DNA from: Spirochaetota bacterium
GTDB lineage: Bacteria; Spirochaetota; Spirochaetia; B11-G9
Length of the DNA: 5,666 nt
Direction: 5' to 3'
NCBI GenBank assembly: GCA_003641695.1
Contig: QNBL01000183.1
Location: 1-5,666 of the forward strand
Part shown: piece after piece, positions 1 through 4,868 of the stretch
Layout of the letters: every line of letters starts with the position of its first letter
Numbering within the stretch: the stretch's first letter is position 1
Notes under the pieces: generated by a model
What the model was told of the DNA's origin: nothing
What the model saw: the letters and a program-made list of their open reading frames with translations, nothing else
The model's database searches: none
Program-made: the position numbers and the translations under genes

Positions 1-1653
1 ACTGTCATATTCCTCAATGAATGAGGATCCGCTTTTAAGGTATTCGGCATAAAGGCCTCTGGCAAAGAGCAGTCCGAAGGCATAGGGAAAGTTGTAGAAG
101 TTGTAGTCGGCGTAGTAGTAATGGGGTTTGCAGGCCCACATGTAGGGATGGAGAAAGTTTTCATCCAGTCCTTCACCGTATGATTCTTTCTGTGCCTTTA
201 TCATTATTTCTTTAAGTTCTTCAACCGAGAGAGGAGCCTCCCTTCTCTTTTTAAAAATTTCAGATTCAAAAAGGAACCTGCTGAATATATCAACAATAAC
301 CTGGGTATCGCTCTGGATGCTGTTTTCAAGAATAACAGTTTTCTGCTGCGGATCAGCTTCTTTCAGCGCCGCCTGGATAATCAGGGTTTCGCAGAATATT
401 GAGGCTGTCTCAGCGAGAGGCATGGGATAGTCCGCATTTAAAAAGCTTTCATCCTTAAGGCAGTGTCCGTGATAGCCGTGTCCCAGTTCATGGGCCAGGG
501 TTGTAACGGAGGAGAAACTTCCGTCAAAGTTTGTCATTATCCGGCTCTCTCCGATGACATGAAGATTTTCGCAAAAAGCGCCTCCTCTTTTCCCCTCTCT
601 CTGTTCGGCATCTATCCATCCCTGTTCAAATGCATTCTCCGCGTAATCTGCAAGAGAATCACTGAATTGTCTGAAATTCTTTACAATAAAATCTTTTGCC
701 TGACTGTAGGTGTATTTCATCTCAATACTGCCTACGGGAGCGAATAAATCGTAAAATGGAAGTCCTTTTGAATGTCCTAACATCTCTGCTTTTCTTTTAA
801 GGTACTTCCTGAATACGGGAAAGTATCCCTTCATTGAGGAGAGCATGGCATCAAGAGTTTCCTTGTCCATTCTGGAGTTTTCAAGGGTCATCTCCAGAGG
901 TGAATCGAATCCCCGAAGTTCAGTCATGGTTAACACTTCTCCCTTAACACTGTTAAGAGCGGCGGCAGCGGATTCGCTGAACTTATCGTAAACATTCAGT
1001 TCCGCGTCGTAGGCCGCTTTTCTTACTGCCGGATCATTTGAATAAGCCATGTTTCTGACAACGGGAAGAGGTAGAGCCTTCTTTTCTCCATCCGTTTCCA
1101 TATCAACAAGAACCGTTGAAGTCAGGACATTCCATAAAGAGGACCAGGCATCGGATCCAGTATTCTTGAGTTTTGCAGCCAAAAGCTCTTCTTCATCGGA
1201 AAGAAGTCTTCTGCTTTTATCGATTGTCTCGTTTATAAAGAAGATGTGGTCTTTTAACAGTCCTGAATTCTCGATAATTCCGGGTATGTTTTCTGCTTCT
1301 TTCAGCCATCTTGTAAAAAGAACCGTAGTGTTAGTTACAGAGGGAATTTTCTGCATTATAATCTCTGCGTATCGCTTGGCTGTACTGTCCGATGCGTCAA
1401 CGCTGAAAGTGAGTTCCGAGAAGGAGTGCAGTGCGGAAATGAGTTTAAGGACGGAAGTGTGGTGGTCAATATATTTTATCATTATATCCGCCGCTTCTTC
1501 GCCGGAAGAAGTACTGATTGACCGCTCTTTAAGATTTAACTCCGCCCATTGGGAGAATTCCTTTACAAGCTTATCCAGTTCCTTCATGTCTCCCTGAAAT
1601 TCACGGGAATCAAATGATGTATAAAGTTTATCCAGGTTCCACCTCATATCCAT
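1..1653 (-). CDS. pepF: M3-family oligoendopeptidase (PepF/M3 type), C-terminus cut by window edge
   Basis: Zinc metallopeptidase that in this family cleaves short peptides in the cytosol. I read an uninterrupted reverse-strand frame of 551 codons. The zinc site is HELGH at residues 388-392, followed by GYHGH. The third ligand is E415 in the motif ETASIFCE (415-422), as in family M3, where a glutamate about 25-30 residues after HExxH binds the metal. A GGAFC motif (357-361) and a His/Tyr-rich stretch PHYYYADYNFY (510-520) match the conserved substrate-binding region of PepF-like enzymes. No signal peptide is seen (N-terminus MDMRWNLDKLY), which fits a cytosolic enzyme. Related enzymes are about 590-600 residues, so roughly 40-50 are missing beyond base 1. 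The start at 1653 is preceded by AGGAGG with 5-nt spacing; an in-frame ATG at 1647 would have 11-nt spacing and is less likely. The family is confident; the exact subfamily and peptide specificity are inference. Confidence 0.5.
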   Translation of the reverse strand, partial: MDMRWNLDKLYTSFDSREFQGDMKELDKLVKEFSQWAELNLKERSISTSSGEEAADIMIKYIDHHTSVLKLISALHSFSELTFSVDASDSTAKRYAEIIMQKIPSVTNTTVLFTRWLKEAENIPGIIENSGLLKDHIFFINETIDKSRRLLSDEEELLAAKLKNTGSDAWSSLWNVLTSTVLVDMETDGEKKALPLPVVRNMAYSNDPAVRKAAYDAELNVYDKFSESAAAALNSVKGEVLTMTELRGFDSPLEMTLENSRMDKETLDAMLSSMKGYFPVFRKYLKRKAEMLGHSKGLPFYDLFAPVGSIEMKYTYSQAKDFIVKNFRQFSDSLADYAENAFEQGWIDAEQREGKRGGAFCENLHVIGESRIMTNFDGSFSSVTTLAHELGHGYHGHCLKDESFLNADYPMPLAETASIFCETLIIQAALKEADPQQKTVILENSIQSDTQVIVDIFSRFLFESEIFKKRREAPLSVEELKEIMIKAQKESYGEGLDENFLHPYMWACKPHYYYADYNFYNFPYAFGLLFARGLYAEYLKSGSSFIEEYDS

Positions 1654-1779
1654 AATTTCCTCCTGCCCAAGTTTACTATGTATTGGAGATTCTGAACAGA
1701 GTTTAAAAATACTATCCCGGTAATGAAATAGGGGTAATCAACCGAAAATAGTTAGGAAGTCAAAAAAAGGATTTTATGT
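1654..1779. other. Divergent intergenic region between pepF and the channel gene
   Basis: This 126-bp AT-rich spacer must hold the promoters for both divergent genes. Isolated -10-like hexamers are visible: TACTAT on the plus strand at 1710-1715 and TAGTAT on the minus strand at 1714-1709. Neither has a good -35 hexamer at 16-18 nt, so I do not call a promoter. Upstream of the channel start lies an A-rich stretch ending in AAGG (1767-1770), a modest ribosome binding site 9 nt before the ATG at 1780. No hairpin or operator palindrome stood out. Confidence 0.5.
1659..1664 (-). promoter_or_regulatory. Strong ribosome binding site for pepF
   Basis: On the minus strand the sequence reads AGGAGG followed by AAATT and then ATG. 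This is a perfect Shine-Dalgarno core with 5-nt spacing, and it favours the ATG at 1653 over the one two codons later at 1647. Confidence 0.5.
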
Positions 1780-3363
1780 ATGATAATCGAACCGGAAAGC
1801 AGACTGAAGAAAAACTGGGATATGCTGGTATTAATTGTAACCGTATATTCAGCAATAACCGTTCCGCTTATAGTGGTTTTTAAAATATTCCCTAAGGGAT
1901 ACGATCTACTTTCAGTTTCCATAGTAACTCTTGTGTTTGTTCTGGATATTGTTATTAACTTCAGTACAGCCGTTCCGGGAAGGGGCAAACTTATATATGA
2001 CAGAAAAGTTATTTCAAAGGCATATCTGCGGTCCTGGTTTATAGTTGATCTTATCGCTGCTTTCCCTATGCCGCATATGGCTGTCTTAAGGATGAACCGT
2101 TTATTAAAGCTGCTTAGAATAAGCAGATCTCTCAAACGGTTAAGCGGACCGAGGATGAATCCGTCGATCTTCAGACTGGTTCTCCTTGTCTTCTGGATAA
2201 TGATGGCAGCTCATACAATTTCCTGCGGATGGATAATAATGACGGGAAATCCGGACGGGCTTTCCCCATTCGAGCTTTACACCAGAGCTTTTTACTGGAC
2301 TACAACAACACTTACGACGATAGGATACGGGGATGTCACTCCGTCTACAACCTATCAGATAATATACGTAATATTTATTGAGATAATCGGTGCCGGTATG
2401 TACGGTTTAATCATTGGTAATATTGCAAACCTTATCGCCAATATTGATATAGCAAAGGCCCAGCACAGGGAAAAGATGGAGAAACTTAATACCTTTCTCC
2501 GGTACCGGAATATTCCCCTTGATCTGAGCAGAAAGATCAATGATTATTTTGAATACTTGTGGCAGACCCGCCGGGGATACGAGGAGTCTGATGTTCTGAA
2601 AGAGCTTCCGCCGTCGCTGAAAACGTGGGTTGCTCTGTTTCTGAACAAGGAGATTATAGAAAAGGTTCCTATCTTTGAAGGTGCCTCCCAGGAATTTATA
2701 AAAGAAACAATCTTGAATCTCCGCCCGGTAGTATTTACTCCGGGGGATTACATCGTAACAGCCGGTGAAGTCGGTTACGATATGTTTTTTATAAGTAAAG
2801 GTACGGTTGATGTTGTGTCCGCAGACGGTTCAACGACCTATGCAACCCTGTCGGACGGACAGTTTTTCGGTGAGATAGCTCTTTTGCTGAGTATGCCGAG
2901 AACTGCATCGATTATTGCCAGGGATTACTGTGATCTGTACCGGCTGGACAAGGAAACTTTTGACCGGATCCTTGAAAGGTATCCCGATTTCGCTGCCACA
3001 ATCCGTGCACTGGCGGAAAAGAGAAGGGAAGAGATAAATGCGGCAAAGATAAAAAAAGAGAAGCAGGATACGGAAAATGAAGACCGTGAATACAGTGTAC
3101 CTGCAAAGATTAAGGGAGTTACCGCCAAGATAAGCGGCTCTGTTGTAATCCTGAACTGGAAAAGTGTAAAGGACTTCGGCCATTACGAGATAGTAAGACG
3201 GAAGCACGGATCCAAAAAGTGGACATATCTGGATAAAAACCTGAAGGTTGCAAGATATACGGATACGAATTACGGCAGGGTTAAGAATCCGGAGTACCGG
3301 ATCCGTGCGGTTAACATATCCGGCCCCGGACCCTGGAGTGATATAGTAAGGGTCACTTCATAA
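1780..3363 (+). CDS. SthK-like cyclic-nucleotide-gated K+ channel with C-terminal FN3 domain
   Basis: Inner-membrane tetrameric cation channel subunit of 527 residues, opened or modulated by cAMP or cGMP. Approximate segments are S1 12-33, S2 42-61, S3 85-97, S4 101-121, S5 129-151, pore helix 167-179 and S6 191-219. S4 carries regularly spaced charges (R104, R107, K110, R113, R116, K119, R120), so it is a voltage-sensor-type domain. The filter TIGYGD (180-185) predicts K+ selectivity, unlike eukaryotic CNG channels. A C-linker (about 220-295, with TRRGYEE at 263-269) leads to a cyclic-nucleotide-binding domain (about 296-415). Its phosphate-binding cassette FGEIALLLSMPRTA (363-376) keeps E365, R374 and T375. 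The resemblance to SthK of Spirochaeta thermophila is recalled, not computed. After a charged linker (about 412-438), residues 441-527 look like a fibronectin type III domain (LNW 458-460, YEIVRR 469-474, YRIRAVN 506-512). As I recall, SthK lacks this part. The ATG at 1776 is out of frame and rejected. Confidence 0.5.
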   Translation: MIIEPESRLKKNWDMLVLIVTVYSAITVPLIVVFKIFPKGYDLLSVSIVTLVFVLDIVINFSTAVPGRGKLIYDRKVISKAYLRSWFIVDLIAAFPMPHMAVLRMNRLLKLLRISRSLKRLSGPRMNPSIFRLVLLVFWIMMAAHTISCGWIIMTGNPDGLSPFELYTRAFYWTTTTLTTIGYGDVTPSTTYQIIYVIFIEIIGAGMYGLIIGNIANLIANIDIAKAQHREKMEKLNTFLRYRNIPLDLSRKINDYFEYLWQTRRGYEESDVLKELPPSLKTWVALFLNKEIIEKVPIFEGASQEFIKETILNLRPVVFTPGDYIVTAGEVGYDMFFISKGTVDVVSADGSTTYATLSDGQFFGEIALLLSMPRTASIIARDYCDLYRLDKETFDRILERYPDFAATIRALAEKRREEINAAKIKKEKQDTENEDREYSVPAKIKGVTAKISGSVVILNWKSVKDFGHYEIVRRKHGSKKWTYLDKNLKVARYTDTNYGRVKNPEYRIRAVNISGPGPWSDIVRVTS

Positions 3364-4426
3364 ATACTGCAGGGTCAAGCAGCTGGATCCTCCCCTGGGG
3401 AAAAAGCGCTGTGCTTCTGTATTTGTCCGAACCCGATTCATACAGTACCGCGATGGAATCATTATAAACGGCAATCCCTTCGCTCATGGGGGGAACAACA
3501 AGGGATCGTATTTTGTCTTTTACGGTCAGAACTGCCATTGGGATACGTGATTCACCGGAAAGTTCAAAACTTTCAGTAAAATCGGGAACTGTGTAACTCG
3601 TCAATCTGCTCTTGTTCCTCCTTCCGTAGGAGGTGCTGAGGATTACAGTATTTTCAAAGAAGGCGGCACCCTGGACCTCATCGGGTATTGATATGATCCT
3701 GTTCGGGTAGGTGAGTCCGTCTGCTGTAACTTTTGAATCAATTCTGTCAGTTTCAGGATCCAGATCATAACCGGCCATCCATCCGTGGTTAACCCCGGAT
3801 ACAGTTTTGACTTTGTGCGTTTCTGCTGCCGCGTACGATCCGTCCTTGCTGGTAAACTCTCCTATCCAGAGAGTATTGCCGGAAAAAGAGGCAAAGGAAC
3901 CTTTTACTGCTGTACGTACGAACTCCTTCATTTTGAGAATCCCATTGTTCGGAGCCTCTCGAATGTCGCCAAGTTCTGTCCTGTATACCCCTTTCCCTGA
4001 AGCTATCCACAGATTTTTAGAGCTTACTGCAAGTCCTCCCACATGACCACTGTGGGGAGCACCGGCAGGATTCTGCAGTTTTAATACCTTGATAAACCTT
4101 CCGTCTTTTCCCGACAGTACACTTATGGTGCTTGAAGTCCTGTAAAAAGGGTAGCCGGAAATGAAAATTAAATCATCGGCTTTGCCGTACGCCAGCCCCT
4201 GGGGGATCGTTCCCTGATATAAACCCGGTATAACCGGACCGTTGGAAGATACCTCAAGGTATTTTTCATATTCCGGTGAGTCGGGAATTTCATGTTCCTT
4301 TATCATAATTTGAGAGAAAGGTACGGGAGAAGGAGAAGCCGATTTTGAAGAAACAGCTTTTTCCGTTTGTTTGCATCCTGAAAATAAAAGAGCTGCGAGA
4401 ACTGGTAGTAACAGGTATAACTTCAT
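3353..4426 (-). CDS. Predicted lipoprotein with beta-propeller-like body, function unknown
   Basis: The protein has 357 residues from the ATG at 4426. The N-terminus is a textbook lipoprotein signal: MK, a hydrophobic core LYLLLPVLAALL, and the lipobox LFSGC with the lipidated cysteine at residue 18. A Ser/Pro-rich linker follows (SKSASPSPVP). The mature part has repeated short beta-strand units with Gly and aromatic residues: IPQGLAY (74-80), HVGGLAV (128-134), LWIASGKGVYR (139-149), LWIGEF (186-191), VQGAAFF (251-257) and PPMSEGIAV (312-320). This pattern suggests a beta-propeller, which is inference from composition and spacing only. No catalytic motif was recognised. The frame stays open to a TTG at 4462, but that extension would put a charged, His-containing segment before the signal peptide and would place the promoter -35 inside the gene. 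The 3' end converges on the channel gene and overlaps it by 11 bp. Location: membrane-anchored, outside the cytoplasm. Confidence 0.5.
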   Translation of the reverse strand: MKLYLLLPVLAALLFSGCKQTEKAVSSKSASPSPVPFSQIMIKEHEIPDSPEYEKYLEVSSNGPVIPGLYQGTIPQGLAYGKADDLIFISGYPFYRTSSTISVLSGKDGRFIKVLKLQNPAGAPHSGHVGGLAVSSKNLWIASGKGVYRTELGDIREAPNNGILKMKEFVRTAVKGSFASFSGNTLWIGEFTSKDGSYAAAETHKVKTVSGVNHGWMAGYDLDPETDRIDSKVTADGLTYPNRIISIPDEVQGAAFFENTVILSTSYGRRNKSRLTSYTVPDFTESFELSGESRIPMAVLTVKDKIRSLVVPPMSEGIAVYNDSIAVLYESGSDKYRSTALFPQGRIQLLDPAVFMK

Positions 4427-4529
4427 AAGGTATAGTATATGCCGGTTGGAGAGGTAAGGCAATATACATTATCTTAAGGAATGTTTTAATCCTCCGATAG
4501 ATAAGTATAGCTTATGTGAGGAGACAAGT
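4427..4529. other. Divergent intergenic region, lipoprotein and 72-aa gene
   Basis: This 103-bp spacer contains the minus-strand promoter described separately. For the plus-strand gene only a weak candidate is visible: TTTTAA (4484-4489), 16 nt, TATAGC (4506-4511). A short inverted repeat ATAAG-TATAG-CTTAT (4501-4515) overlaps that possible -10 and could be an operator or chance. A good ribosome binding site, GAGGAG (4518-4523), lies 6 nt before the ATG at 4530. Confidence 0.5.
4434..4462 (-). promoter_or_regulatory. Sigma-70-like promoter for the lipoprotein gene, nearly leaderless
   Basis: On the minus strand, TTGCCT (4462-4457) is followed by a 17-nt spacer and TATACT (4439-4434). The -10 matches the consensus in 5 of 6 positions and the -35 in 4 of 6, with ideal spacing. 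Only 7 nt separate the -10 from the ATG at 4426, so transcription would start at or next to the start codon. This agrees with the absence of a Shine-Dalgarno sequence there (CATATACTATACCTT precedes the ATG). It is a prediction from sequence only. Confidence 0.5.
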
Positions 4530-4748
4530 ATGGTACAGTATCGAGTCAAAGGGGACGCCCTGATTACAACTTATGTCGAGATTGCAGAAGAGATCGGAGA
4601 TTCGTACAGAGTAATAATGAAGCGGGTTAGTGATTCTTCCGTGCGTGAACAGTCGGAGTTAATGAGTAAGCACCTCTTCGAACTTTGTCTCAGGACAGGA
4701 TTCTTGACTAAAGTCGAAGAGAAAAAGATAGACAGACAAATAGCTTGA
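4530..4748 (+). CDS. Small hypothetical protein, 72 residues
   Basis: I do not recognise this protein. It is taken as real because GAGGAG sits 6 nt before the ATG, the frame is flanked by plausible control regions on both sides, and the translation has a normal mixed composition. The N-terminal half (MVQYRVKGDALITTYVEIAEE) reads like beta-strands leading into a short acidic segment. The C-terminal half, rich in Lys, Glu and Leu (for example SKHLFELCLRTGF and KVEEKKIDRQ), is probably helical. No signal peptide, membrane segment, paired cysteines (a single Cys only) or DNA-binding motif is evident. It is likely a soluble cytosolic protein. The stop TGA at 4746-4748 lies inside a TTGACA hexamer, and the next gene, asd, follows on the same strand after 120 bp that include a terminator, so it is probably its own transcription unit. 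It could also be a chance reading frame, but the ribosome binding site argues against that. Confidence 0.5.
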   Translation: MVQYRVKGDALITTYVEIAEEIGDSYRVIMKRVSDSSVREQSELMSKHLFELCLRTGFLTKVEEKKIDRQIA

Positions 4749-4752
4749 CAAA

Positions 4753-4781
4753 TTGTTAGCATATAAAAATTGTGTTATTAT
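4753..4781 (+). promoter_or_regulatory. Candidate promoter P1 upstream of asd
   Basis: TTGTTA (4753-4758), a 17-nt spacer and TATTAT (4776-4781) form a plausible sigma-70 promoter in very AT-rich DNA. The -35 matches the consensus in 4 of 6 positions and the -10 in 5 of 6. Transcription would begin near 4788 and pass through the whole terminator hairpin at 4811-4854 before reaching asd. AAATTGT occurs twice here, at 4750-4756 and 4767-4773, 17 bp apart. Confidence 0.5.
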
Positions 4782-4804
4782 AGTGACATTTTATTATTTA
4801 CTGG

Positions 4805-4833
4805 TTGACATTATCCTGGTTATTCTGCATAGT
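4805..4833 (+). promoter_or_regulatory. Candidate promoter P2 for asd, overlapping the terminator hairpin
   Basis: A perfect -35, TTGACA (4805-4810), is followed by a 17-nt spacer and CATAGT (4828-4833), which matches the -10 consensus in 4 of 6 positions. The predicted start near 4840 falls in the 3' arm of the hairpin at 4811-4846. RNA from P2 would therefore lack the 5' arm and could not form the terminator. The leader would be about 29 nt long, with the ribosome binding site inside it. Confidence 0.5.
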
Positions 4834-4854
4834 GGTTCCAGGATAAATTTTTTT
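4811..4854 (+). terminator. Intrinsic terminator or attenuator just upstream of asd
   Basis: TTATCCTGG (4811-4819) is perfectly complementary to CCAGGATAA (4838-4846): a 9-bp stem with an 18-nt loop, followed by A and seven T residues (4848-4854). This is the shape of a Rho-independent terminator, although the loop is long and the stem only moderately GC-rich. It would end transcripts from the 72-residue gene or from P1. The Shine-Dalgarno sequence of asd begins immediately after the T tract. A conditional attenuator is the alternative; I found no clear competing antiterminator and no room for a known lysine riboswitch. Confidence 0.5.
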
Positions 4855-4856
4855 GG

Positions 4857-4861
4857 AGAGG
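4857..4861 (+). promoter_or_regulatory. Ribosome binding site of asd
   Basis: The sequence GGAGAGG (4855-4861) precedes two ATGs. AGAGG (4857-4861) lies 7 nt before the ATG at 4869, the ideal distance, so that ATG is chosen. The ATG at 4864 opens only a two-codon frame (ATG TCA TGA) whose stop overlaps the true start. Confidence 0.5.
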
Positions 4862-4868
4862 AAATGTC

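Noticed and set aside
1049..1597. Open plus-strand frame of 182 codons
   Set aside because: It lies wholly antisense to the pepF coding sequence, whose translation carries clear M3 motifs; the plus-strand product is a low-complexity Ser-rich shadow.
3391..3400. CCCCTGGGG palindrome just after the channel stop as a terminator
   Set aside because: It leaves no usable loop, is followed by A residues rather than T, and lies within the lipoprotein coding sequence.
4427..4462. In-frame TTG start at 4462 that would lengthen the lipoprotein by 12 residues
   Set aside because: It would place a non-signal segment before a textbook lipoprotein signal peptide, and the -35 box overlaps it.
4745..4768. 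TTGACA at 4745-4750 with TATAAA at 4763-4768 as a promoter
   Set aside because: The spacer is only 12 nt, and the hexamer at 17 nt spacing (AATTGT) is a poor -10.
4784..4868. Lysine riboswitch controlling asd
   Set aside because: The leader is too short for that riboswitch, which needs roughly 170 nt, and no multi-helix core was seen.
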